Origin: UBA1672 sp050633285 | GTDB taxonomy: Bacteria > Pseudomonadota > Alphaproteobacteria > Micavibrionales > Micavibrionaceae | DNA: 64,000 nt | Direction: 5' to 3' | Assembly (NCBI GenBank): GCA_050633285.1 | Contig: JBOEGG010000001.1 | Coordinates: 62,001 to 126,000 of the forward strand | Shown here: piece by piece, positions 44,802-54,206 of the stretch | Layout: each line of letters begins with the position of its first letter | How positions within the stretch are numbered: the stretch's first letter is position 1 | Program-made: the position numbers and the translations under genes | The notes under the pieces: generated by a model | The model's database searches: none | Seen by the model: the letters and a program-made list of their open reading frames with translations, nothing else | Told to the model about the DNA's origin: nothing

Positions 44802-44849
44802 AAAAACTGCTCTTACCATTCTCATAAGAAAGGCGTAATAGCCTAACTA

Positions 44850-47800
44850 TTAGGAGGAAGTACCCATAGTTTGCATTTGCGTATTAAGAAGATTATTACT
44901 CTTCTCACCGCGCATACGGCTAATCATATCCAAAACCTGCGCATTCGTAAGCTGAGATGCACGATACATCTTACCCGCGATATCCGCCGCTGGATCACCT
45001 GCAACTTCGTGGAATGTACTCACCGTCACACCCATCCAACGCATAATATTATTCGGAATTTGGTCAACCAATTTGAAACAAGACAACCCAATCATATAAA
45101 CAATAATCGTATAAAGGATTGTATAAAAGAACTCATCAACCGGTCCTTTCCAATGCTTACTCGTCGTATCATTACCAATTAACGCTAATGGTGCTTGTAT
45201 TTCAGCTTCTAAATCATAACCAGAAGCCACAGTAGTAATTAATCCAAATGTGTTATGCAAACCATCTACTAAAGCCGCAAAAAGTGAAATACTCGCCACA
45301 AACCCAAAAATAATAAGACTAGGCCTCAAGAAAATTTCAAATAACAAGAAATACCCGTTCGTCGCCAAAGGCCCCGGTAATCCCTCACCATCAACCCTAA
45401 CATGTGCAATTGCCCATAGCGGCATAGCAACAACCGCCTCAAAGATACTTTTAATCCAACCACTAAAAGCAAAGAAAAAGTATATAAACGGCATTAAAGG
45501 AAGGACATAATACAACACAAATCCAACAGATAATCCCATCATGCCGAATCTAAATGCAAAGCTACTAGCAGTATCTGCAAGCTTACCGATAAATTCATCC
45601 GAGAGTAATTCACCAATACCCTGACCAATCAAACCACCGAACAAATTACGCAAGGCAGCATCAACCATACTCTTACCCATCGCACTCAACATAGCCAAAG
45701 GGTGTATACCCACATTTTCATAAATGTCATACAAACCATGCGTACCCAGTATCATATTAATAACATCAATAAAGCTATTATTAGCACGTCTGGTGAAAAC
45801 CGTTTCCTGCACCCCTGCCGATCTCCAGAAACTATAAGAACTATACAAAGCAGCAGCAATATATTGGTCACCTGGCCTCGGTAATGTTGCCAACTTACCA
45901 TTTTGTAATCTTGGATTAAATCTATCGGCATAGGACACATTCGAGTCAGACGCCCTGTGCTGCTGTGCAATTTCTTCCATAACTTTAGGGTATTTAAACG
46001 GTCTAGGGATATTCTGCATAGCCGATCCCATAATACCATTTATCTCTGCAATCTTATTATACCATAGCGCTGCACCAGCCCAACCTCGCTCTTTAACCTC
46101 ATCTGATAAAAGCAAGTTATTAACATAAGCTGCACTCTCATAATCAAAGTTAACCGCAGAAAACGGGTCATCTGCCTGACTATAACTATATCCACCATTA
46201 TAAGAAATATCTTCACCACCAAGGTAAAACTTATTTGTCATATGATACGTTTCAATATTATCACGTGCCCCTTGTGCGGTCAGCCATTCTGTCCCCTGAG
46301 TCCTGCCAATAGCCGTAGGACCAACTACATAACCCAAAGTATTGCCTACACAATCATTTTTATTATCATACGGTAAAATTGCACGGATCATACAAAAAGA
46401 CGTTTGATCCGCCCACGTATCAAATTGCAACATTTCTGTTAACGTATAATAATAGTTTTCCTGAACACCATATATATTAGCAGGCAACGAAGGTCCCCCT
46501 ATCACATGAGGATCAAGAGATGTGATATCTATATGCAACTCACCACATGTTGACTCAACATTTGCCCATTCTTTTTCATATGCACCCGGTGGGTTATTAG
46601 GATCAGTCACTAGACCACCTGGCGGATCTCTATGACCAAAACGAATAATAACACTTCCGTAACGGGCAAATTTAATGGCAGTTTGAAAGTCCGTAGAAAA
46701 AAAGTCCAAATGGTCCGCCGCGGTTCCACCCATCTGATTATATTGCTCCGTAGTCCCATCATGCATTCTCACATTATATGTTTTATTAGAAGCATTCTCA
46801 CGAACAAGGTACGGATAAACATCAATTCCATTGATAACTTTTTCTGCATACATACACACACGAACAACGTGCATAAATTGACTTAACCCCGCAACTTCAG
46901 GAACATTAGGAGAAGCTAATAGCCTCTTTTCCTGTGACATAAGGTTAGCAACAGCAGAAGTTCCCGTATCGACAAAGTTCAACCACGCATTTGTCGCCAG
47001 ATTCGAACCGTATTTCGCAACAGAAAACGTAATAAGTTGCCCGACATTAATCCCAGCATTATTTCCCGATATTGATATTGGCGCAAGTAACGCAAAAAAT
47101 ACAATCAATCGCGGAATGAACCACGCACGGTTAAAACGTTGCCCAAAAGGTGTACCCGTTGTAATCGTCTCACCGACAATCGCAACAATAAAATACAGTA
47201 AAACAACCCCGGAGATCATAGCAATCCCGAGAGTATAGAAATGTAACATTGCATGCAGCGCAGTATGCATCGGTTTTGGCCATGCCGGCTGTGTCGCTAA
47301 GGCATTTCCACGAATATCTTCACACAGCACCCCAACATCACCAACACACGATTCAAAAAATCCCATAGTGCCAGAACCACCGGAATTGACACGAACTCCA
47401 AAAACACTATCTAAAACAAAAAATGCCATATCCTGAGACGGATTACCACCCGGCCTGTGAACAGTCGGTGTAGTGCCAAACATAGTCTGCCATAAGGAAG
47501 ACGCCATAGCTGAACCGGAAACCAAAGATATTCCCAATAGCACAAATTGTAACACAAACAACGCTATCCCTATCAGGATGGTATAATACAAGATAACTTG
47601 ATCAATATGTTTACGTGAATAAACAAGGTTCCTGCCCGCTTCGGCAATAACATGACGCACGCCAAAACGCCCAATATTATTAGGGTCTAAATACACATGT
47701 CCACGCGGTAACAAGCCTATGTTTCGATAGATAACGGCAAGAAGACCGGCAATAAAACTAAAGCCAGAACCAAATAATTCCCCTATCCGCGGTAAAAAAC

Positions 47801-47858
47801 CGGGGAGAACCATATATTGCACAAAACTTGTCTTTGATAATATCGCCATAGTTACCAA
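44850..47858 (-). CDS. DotA/TraY family membrane protein, paralogue C
   Basis: DotA and TraY are large polytopic inner-membrane proteins of type IVB secretion and IncI conjugation. This 1002-residue copy has an N-terminal membrane block (segments near 33-48, 84-112, 205-240, 250-275), a long soluble domain (about 300-730), and a C-terminal membrane block. The latter includes VLYYVLPLMPFIYFFFAFSG, WIKSIFEAVVAMPLWAIAHV and the ending DQIPNNIMRWMG. It shares with its neighbours FGVRHVIAEAGRNL, HIDQVI, TTGTPFGQRFN and the DGEGLPG loop. The first codon here is TTG; the ATG at 47849 may be the real start. It is last in the three-gene operon, eight bases after paralogue B. Confidence 0.87.
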   Translation of the reverse strand: MVTMAILSKTSFVQYMVLPGFLPRIGELFGSGFSFIAGLLAVIYRNIGLLPRGHVYLDPNNIGRFGVRHVIAEAGRNLVYSRKHIDQVILYYTILIGIALFVLQFVLLGISLVSGSAMASSLWQTMFGTTPTVHRPGGNPSQDMAFFVLDSVFGVRVNSGGSGTMGFFESCVGDVGVLCEDIRGNALATQPAWPKPMHTALHAMLHFYTLGIAMISGVVLLYFIVAIVGETITTGTPFGQRFNRAWFIPRLIVFFALLAPISISGNNAGINVGQLITFSVAKYGSNLATNAWLNFVDTGTSAVANLMSQEKRLLASPNVPEVAGLSQFMHVVRVCMYAEKVINGIDVYPYLVRENASNKTYNVRMHDGTTEQYNQMGGTAADHLDFFSTDFQTAIKFARYGSVIIRFGHRDPPGGLVTDPNNPPGAYEKEWANVESTCGELHIDITSLDPHVIGGPSLPANIYGVQENYYYTLTEMLQFDTWADQTSFCMIRAILPYDNKNDCVGNTLGYVVGPTAIGRTQGTEWLTAQGARDNIETYHMTNKFYLGGEDISYNGGYSYSQADDPFSAVNFDYESAAYVNNLLLSDEVKERGWAGAALWYNKIAEINGIMGSAMQNIPRPFKYPKVMEEIAQQHRASDSNVSYADRFNPRLQNGKLATLPRPGDQYIAAALYSSYSFWRSAGVQETVFTRRANNSFIDVINMILGTHGLYDIYENVGIHPLAMLSAMGKSMVDAALRNLFGGLIGQGIGELLSDEFIGKLADTASSFAFRFGMMGLSVGFVLYYVLPLMPFIYFFFAFSGWIKSIFEAVVAMPLWAIAHVRVDGEGLPGPLATNGYFLLFEIFLRPSLIIFGFVASISLFAALVDGLHNTFGLITTVASGYDLEAEIQAPLALIGNDTTSKHWKGPVDEFFYTILYTIIVYMIGLSCFKLVDQIPNNIMRWMGVTVSTFHEVAGDPAADIAGKMYRASQLTNAQVLDMISRMRGEKSNNLLNTQMQTMGTSS

Positions 47859-47866
47859 TCAATTTG

Positions 47867-50845
47867 TTACGATGCGGCCTTAACAACACCTTGTAGACCA
47901 CCACCGATTTTACCCAAAGCCTGCTGTGAACCAACACTTGCACGTGACACAAGGCCTTGTGCAGGATCTTCACGTTGATCCCCAAAGGTCGCAACACTCT
48001 GCCCCATCCATCTCAAAATATTATTAGGAATCAAATCAATAAGCTTAAATGAAGCCATACCGAGAAGGTACACAATAATCGCATAGAGAATAGTGAAGAA
48101 AAACTCATCAATTCTTGATCTTAAATATTGAATAGTGAACGGAGAACCGGCAGCAACAGTTCCTGGGCCACCACTTCTATTGAGCTCAGCATCCAAATCG
48201 TACCCTGCCGCATTCTCTACAACCAATGGGAAAATACTGTTCAGAACGCTCACCAACGCACTATATGTTGAAATACTGGCAAGTAATCCAAATACAATCA
48301 ATATAGGCCTTAAGAATACTTCAAATATTAGGAAATATCCATTAAGCGCTGCATTACCCGGTAAACCATTTCCGTCAATACGAATATGAGCCAATGCCCA
48401 TAAAGGCGCACCAACTAAGGCTTCAAATATCCCTTTAATCCAACCACCAACAGCAAAGAAGAAATAAATAAACGGTAAGAAAGGCACAACATAAAACAAA
48501 ACAAAACCAACCGTCAAACCAAGCATAGCAACACTGACAAGGAAACTTGCCGCAATATTACCCAGTTTCCCCGCAAACTCTCCAAAGAACCCTTTTAAAC
48601 CACTGGCTACAGTACCAACAGCAGCCCAACCAATATTACGAATTGCACTCTCAACAAGAGCACGACCAACGCCCGATAGCATCGCTAAAGGATGTGTATC
48701 CGGATTTCTTCGTAAATCATATAAACCGTTTGTCCCAAAAAGAAGAGAGACCGCATCCAGGAACGCATTACCCGTCTGGCGTTGACGCGTGTTCGCACCA
48801 TCCGCTTCCCCCCACTCTTTATAAGCAGCCCAAAGTGTCTTCGCAAATTCACCATTCTTACCATCACCAAGCAAAGGAGTAATATCTTCTGAATTTACAA
48901 GGGTTGGTTCAAATTGCTTTGCAATTTCCACATCCTTATCATTTATCGTTTTCTTCTCCGCAATTGCTTCCATTAACAACGGATATTTCGACACATAAGG
49001 CACAGCATAAGCAGATGCAACAATAGAACCATTCATATCAGAAATTGAGTTATACCACACACCAGCAGCAGCCCACCCTTTATCATACAAAGGAGAATCA
49101 ACGGTACCACCACCGCTATCCTGTTTAGGATACGTTGAAAAAGTCGTACTCCCTCTTTGCGCAGTGACAGCATTGTCATAATAAATATCAGCAATACCAT
49201 ATACTAGATCATTCACATTTGTGACATACACATTATCTAAAGGAACTCCATAATCAGAAACATCAGCTGCTCTCAAACCATTTGTACTTTGAACAGCTCT
49301 ATAATCAACACGATGATTCGAATTTGTCCCACGCGTTGGTTGCGTAGCCCCAGGATAATCATATATACCATGAAGCTCGTACCATAAAGCACGCACCAAC
49401 TCATAGTAAAACACCTGAATATGCCAAGGACCCGGTTCAGCTATACCCGGACCAGTAGGAGCACCCACACTGGACCTATCACGTTTTTCTGTCAAAGATA
49501 TAACCATCTCACCACAAATAGGGGAAACAAACCCTTTATAAGTACCATATTTATCTTCATTTTTGACTCCAAACCGTATCACACCACGATCCGTAGCACC
49601 CAAACCACCGTAACTCTCTAAATAATCTCGAAAGTCTTCATAGTCATCCAAAGCACCGGTCCCCATTAACCTCGTTTGGTTAGCAGGGTTACCGGGATTA
49701 TGAACCCCCATAATATAACCTTGGACCATCTCATCCGGTGTTAAAACATATGCGTTATTGCCTGTCTCCAGACGACGTTCCATCAATGTATAATGATCCT
49801 GAACCTGCTTACAGACACGTGCCACATACATAAAGTGCGTAATATGTCGTAAATCCTGCTTACTAGGTGTCATGATCAAACTACTATCGGCCACAACATT
49901 ATTAGTGCCAATAGTATCAAGAAAAATACGCCAACCATTCGACGCAAAAGCTGACCCATATTTCGCTGCATATAAAACAACATACTGTGATGAATTCAAT
50001 CCAACCGTTAATGGCATTAATAAACCAAAAGCCATAACAAGACGTAACGGAGCCCAAGTTTTATTAAAACGTCTTCCAAATGGGGTACCAGTTTGCGCAG
50101 TCTCTGCAAGAATCGTCGCCACAAAGTATGATGTAATAAAAACAGCAATAACCAACAAACCATTACTATAGACTGCAAATAACCTATGTATACCAACATG
50201 ATATGGGAAGGGGAAAAAACTATGCGCATTACTAGATAACGGACTAAAGACAGCACTTCCAAGAGTTCCGGGAGCATTAGTATCAGCAATATCAACACCA
50301 AAGTTATTTTGACAAGTAACACCACTTAACCCAACACAAGATTCAAAAAAACCAACCGCATTACCACCACCATTTGTCAAACTCGGGTGTGGCACACCAA
50401 AAACCATATCTAACATAATAAACGCTAAATCATGGCTTCTATATCCAGGATTAGTAATGGAAAAAAAACCACTCCAATCTGTTGGCATGGCTGCAAAAGC
50501 TGGTTGAAAGAACACCATTGCCGCCAATGCAATTATTTGAATAAAAAATAATAATAACCCTGCAATAACAGCAAAAAATAAAACAATTTGATCAATGTTA
50601 CGTAAACTAAATGTTAAATTATTTGCAGCCTCTGCAACAACGTGGCGAACACCATATAAACCTATATTTGATTGAACTAGATACGGATGATTACGTGGAA
50701 GAAGCCCCACCATTTGATATACAACCGCAATAAAGAAAGGAACATATCCCAGGCCACCCATAAATAAATTATGAATTCGGGGCCCGACCTCAGGCATCGT
50801 TGCATACCTTACAACACGTTTAGTAGGTATAAAATAACCAAGCAT
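47867..50845 (-). CDS. DotA/TraY family membrane protein, paralogue B
   Basis: The 992-residue protein repeats the same plan: YGVRHVVAEAANNLTFSLRN near 64, ETAQTGTPFGRRFNKTW near 250, SSQYVVLYAAKYGSAFASNGW near 290, and a soluble region with scattered Cys. A C-terminal block has LFYVVPFLPFIYFFFAVGGW, IKGIFEALVGAPLWALAHIR and IPNNILRWMG. The soluble parts of the paralogues differ much more than these blocks. It lies 37 bases after paralogue A and shares its strand. Whether it forms a secretion pore, as suggested for DotA, is inferred from family only. Start is ATG at 50845. Confidence 0.88.
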   Translation of the reverse strand: MLGYFIPTKRVVRYATMPEVGPRIHNLFMGGLGYVPFFIAVVYQMVGLLPRNHPYLVQSNIGLYGVRHVVAEAANNLTFSLRNIDQIVLFFAVIAGLLLFFIQIIALAAMVFFQPAFAAMPTDWSGFFSITNPGYRSHDLAFIMLDMVFGVPHPSLTNGGGNAVGFFESCVGLSGVTCQNNFGVDIADTNAPGTLGSAVFSPLSSNAHSFFPFPYHVGIHRLFAVYSNGLLVIAVFITSYFVATILAETAQTGTPFGRRFNKTWAPLRLVMAFGLLMPLTVGLNSSQYVVLYAAKYGSAFASNGWRIFLDTIGTNNVVADSSLIMTPSKQDLRHITHFMYVARVCKQVQDHYTLMERRLETGNNAYVLTPDEMVQGYIMGVHNPGNPANQTRLMGTGALDDYEDFRDYLESYGGLGATDRGVIRFGVKNEDKYGTYKGFVSPICGEMVISLTEKRDRSSVGAPTGPGIAEPGPWHIQVFYYELVRALWYELHGIYDYPGATQPTRGTNSNHRVDYRAVQSTNGLRAADVSDYGVPLDNVYVTNVNDLVYGIADIYYDNAVTAQRGSTTFSTYPKQDSGGGTVDSPLYDKGWAAAGVWYNSISDMNGSIVASAYAVPYVSKYPLLMEAIAEKKTINDKDVEIAKQFEPTLVNSEDITPLLGDGKNGEFAKTLWAAYKEWGEADGANTRQRQTGNAFLDAVSLLFGTNGLYDLRRNPDTHPLAMLSGVGRALVESAIRNIGWAAVGTVASGLKGFFGEFAGKLGNIAASFLVSVAMLGLTVGFVLFYVVPFLPFIYFFFAVGGWIKGIFEALVGAPLWALAHIRIDGNGLPGNAALNGYFLIFEVFLRPILIVFGLLASISTYSALVSVLNSIFPLVVENAAGYDLDAELNRSGGPGTVAAGSPFTIQYLRSRIDEFFFTILYAIIVYLLGMASFKLIDLIPNNILRWMGQSVATFGDQREDPAQGLVSRASVGSQQALGKIGGGLQGVVKAAS

Positions 50846-50882
50846 ACTTCTTCTTTCTACTCTCTATAAACCGCGCCATTCT

Positions 50883-53800
50883 TTATATAAACTTCTGAGA
50901 TTCACTAATTGCATTACGGCCTGTGCTCTGTAAGTTCCCCATATCAGGCCTACCTTTACCGCCATCGAAAAACGCCTTCATTTCTCCACCGACAAGACCA
51001 CCAGCCTTAGAAGCAGTACCAGTCACCGCCCCCACAGCCTGACCACCCAATGTCATAGAACCCATTGTTGCATAACGACTTAAGCTATCAATATTATCCT
51101 GATCCATATCACCAAATGAAGATACACCAGCACCAGCCCACCTTAAAATATTGTCAGGAATCTTATCTATCAACTTAAAGGATGCCAACGCCATCATGTA
51201 ACAAACAACTGTATAAATAACGGTAAAGAAGAACTGATCAACAATACCACGTTGATAGCGCCTACCCTCAACATCATTCATCGAAAGAATATCGAAAGCT
51301 GTCGTTCCTGCGTAATCATCACCATAACCAGATGCATTGGTCGTCACCAAATCCCAGATCAGATTAAGAACACGAACTTGTGTACCAAATATAGCAATAG
51401 CAGCAACCAAGCCCACAACTGTCAAAATTGGCCTTATGAATATCTCTAAAATTAGGAAGTAACCATTCTGCGCTGCATCCCCAGGCAATCCCTCACCATC
51501 AATACGTAAATGTGCCAAAGCCCATAACGGCACACCAACCATCGCTTCAAAAATGGCTTTAACCCACGAAGCAACAGCAAAATAGAAATAAACAAATGGC
51601 AAGAATGGTAATACATAGAAAAGGACCACTCCTGCAGATAACCCTATAAACGCAATGGCCTCAAACATACCACTAGCAGCCTTAAAACCAGCTTCGGTTT
51701 TCTTATAGTTCTCAAGCGCTTGCGCCCCTCCCCCTAAGAAAGCCGTTGCAGAGGCCGCCCCAATATTCGCAATTGCCGAATCTACCAACCCCTTACCAAC
51801 AGCAACCAATTGGGCCAATGGATGTAAATGAGAGTTTGCTCCTCGAATAGAGACAAGACCATTAATCCCTAGAAACAATTGTATAGCATCCAAAAACGGA
51901 TTTTGATAACTACTCCGTGAACCACTTAAGTCCTTATCATCATCCCCCCAAAAACCATGCACAAAATGCCCTAAAGGTACAGCAACAGCCTCAAGATCCT
52001 GAGTACTGATCTTCTTTGGTGCTTCTTCACCGGATGCTGCAGGAAGCGACGGTAAATATTGATCTACAAGGCTCTCACTATGCTGCTTCCGCCAGTCTCG
52101 CACTTCTTTCATAACATATGGATATACTGATAATTCAGGAAGAGCCTGCACACCATCAATCCAACCGCCATTAATTTCAGCAATCTTATTATACCATATT
52201 CCTGCTCCACCCCACCCACGGTCGATAACATCAGAATGCAAGTTTCCATACACCGCATTTTGCACATGATTAGACCACGCATCACGAATCTCATCATGTA
52301 ATAAAGCCGTATACTGATCAGTTTTATTCTGCCTCCAATTAGCATCAGGGGCATTATCCATACAATCAGGAACATTTCTGTAAATTTCCGGTTCATTGGC
52401 AGTGCCAACACCTGTAGCAGTAAGTTGAAGCCCCCCTACACCGACCTCAGACGCGGTACAATAAGGCTCCTTAATATTGGCAGAGTTTTCATCTTTAGAC
52501 GTAACCCACGCACGTGCAACTTGACGAAACGCCCCATCTACAAACCACATATCCATCACCGTCTCATAATAGAATTCCAACATTTGGTCGGCACCACCAC
52601 GCGACGGCGCAGCAGAAGCACCACCGATATCAGAAAGATCCACAAGAGGAATACGAATTTCACCACAAAGTGGCGCGACATGTCCCGGCTGTTTCGTATA
52701 AAAATCAATACCACCACCCGTTGCAGGCGATCGATACTCACCAAAACGAATAACAATGTCAGAGGCATAATAAAATTCGAGAGCAGCCAAGTAATTCGGC
52801 CTTGCTGTATTTGTTAGCAAAACACGATCTCTCGGGTCTCCGGTCAGAATAGTTGACCCTATAGCAGTATTCCCCATCGTACTAATTACATTTTTAACAA
52901 AATAAGGCCTAACTTTAAAAGGCTCCGGAAAAGATACCGAATCTGTATAATTCGCATACTCTGGCGGATAAACACCACTTCCTGATGTTGCATTGTCCGT
53001 ATTTGCAACTAATCTATGGTACGCAAACGCACATGCATGAACAATCGACATTGCCTCCACCAGAGGCGCCATACTCGGAGCTTCCGGAATTGCAAGCGTT
53101 GAATAGCGTTCCCCGACGGGCTTCGAATTTCCAATTCCACCAGCAAACATACCATGATTTGCAACAGACGTATTAAACTCTTCCCAACCATTTGTTGCAA
53201 AACTTGAACCCCACTTTGCAGCATATAAAACAATATACTGACCAGATCCCAGACCATATTCAATAGGAAGCAAAAGCCCCAAGGCAACAACCAACCTAAC
53301 AGGAACCCAAACATTTTGGAATCTCTTACCAAACGGCGTTCCGGTCGTTACCGTTTCAACAGTAATAACGACCAAGAAATATAAAAATATTAAAACAGCA
53401 ATTAACAATAAACCTGTAGAATAAAACCTAAACAAAGCATGCAATGCAGTATGAAATGGCAAAGGCAAAGCAGGGCCTGCAACGCCATCACCATTTGGAT
53501 CGACACTATAAGCTGTACATGTAATAGGTGGAAAGGATGAACAAAAAATATTAGGAATACCAAAAATTTGGTCAAGAATATTATAAGCAACATCATTCTG
53601 CGGAGTCGCCGTATTAAACCACGAGAAAGCCATGGCAGAAGGCATAAAGATTGCAACAAGCGCAAGTACTATTTGCGCCGCCAACATGACCACGCCCATC
53701 AACAAAGCAAAATAAATAATAATTTGATCAATATTTTTACGGGTAAAGCGTAAATTTCTAGACGCTTCAACAATCACGTTATGCAAACCAAAACGCCCCA

Positions 53801-53975
53801 TATTTTCACTCTGCAAATACGGGTGCCCTTGCGGCAAAAGGCGAGCCATATAATAAACATGCGCCATCAAGAAAGAAATATAAGAAAAGCCTGACGAAAC
53901 AAGCTGCTTTATGCGGGGAACAATGCCGGGCATTGTCACATATACTAGAACATCTTTAGTCTTAACGTTTTGCAC
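50883..53975 (-). CDS. DotA/TraY family membrane protein, paralogue A
   Basis: The 1030-residue protein opens the operon. It has RFGLHNVIVEASRNLRFTRK, NIDQIIIYF, ETVTTGTPFGKRFQNVW, SGQYIVLYAAKWGSSFATNG, and the C-terminal FLPFVYFYFAVASWVKAIFE, MVGVPLWALAHLRIDGEGLP and DNILRWAGAGVSSFG. The start is GTG at 53975. Unlike paralogues B and C it lacks the GFFESCVG segment in the first loop and has another Cys pair there. The length fits DotA (about 1000), being longer than TraY (about 750). No dot, icm or tra partner is seen within the window. Confidence 0.88.
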   Translation of the reverse strand: MQNVKTKDVLVYVTMPGIVPRIKQLVSSGFSYISFLMAHVYYMARLLPQGHPYLQSENMGRFGLHNVIVEASRNLRFTRKNIDQIIIYFALLMGVVMLAAQIVLALVAIFMPSAMAFSWFNTATPQNDVAYNILDQIFGIPNIFCSSFPPITCTAYSVDPNGDGVAGPALPLPFHTALHALFRFYSTGLLLIAVLIFLYFLVVITVETVTTGTPFGKRFQNVWVPVRLVVALGLLLPIEYGLGSGQYIVLYAAKWGSSFATNGWEEFNTSVANHGMFAGGIGNSKPVGERYSTLAIPEAPSMAPLVEAMSIVHACAFAYHRLVANTDNATSGSGVYPPEYANYTDSVSFPEPFKVRPYFVKNVISTMGNTAIGSTILTGDPRDRVLLTNTARPNYLAALEFYYASDIVIRFGEYRSPATGGGIDFYTKQPGHVAPLCGEIRIPLVDLSDIGGASAAPSRGGADQMLEFYYETVMDMWFVDGAFRQVARAWVTSKDENSANIKEPYCTASEVGVGGLQLTATGVGTANEPEIYRNVPDCMDNAPDANWRQNKTDQYTALLHDEIRDAWSNHVQNAVYGNLHSDVIDRGWGGAGIWYNKIAEINGGWIDGVQALPELSVYPYVMKEVRDWRKQHSESLVDQYLPSLPAASGEEAPKKISTQDLEAVAVPLGHFVHGFWGDDDKDLSGSRSSYQNPFLDAIQLFLGINGLVSIRGANSHLHPLAQLVAVGKGLVDSAIANIGAASATAFLGGGAQALENYKKTEAGFKAASGMFEAIAFIGLSAGVVLFYVLPFLPFVYFYFAVASWVKAIFEAMVGVPLWALAHLRIDGEGLPGDAAQNGYFLILEIFIRPILTVVGLVAAIAIFGTQVRVLNLIWDLVTTNASGYGDDYAGTTAFDILSMNDVEGRRYQRGIVDQFFFTVIYTVVCYMMALASFKLIDKIPDNILRWAGAGVSSFGDMDQDNIDSLSRYATMGSMTLGGQAVGAVTGTASKAGGLVGGEMKAFFDGGKGRPDMGNLQSTGRNAISESQKFI

Positions 53976-54206
53976 GATATTTACTCACCACCTTAACGAC
54001 CAATTACGGCTCACAATAAGACGCAATCGTAGATAATCACGCTCCATAGTAACATCATTTATATGAAAAAGGCGAGTTTTTATGTCACATTTCTGACATT
54101 TTTAGAAAAAAATCAAAGACGACCAAACAAAACAGTGATGAAAAAAAATTACTATTATAAATGGCAAGCCCCAAAAACACTGAAAACTGCCATTTATATA
54201 GAAAAT

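Noticed and set aside
53985..54047. A 20-codon minus-strand frame just before the DotA operon
   Set aside because: It could be a leader peptide, but it lacks a ribosome site and no terminator alternatives are seen.
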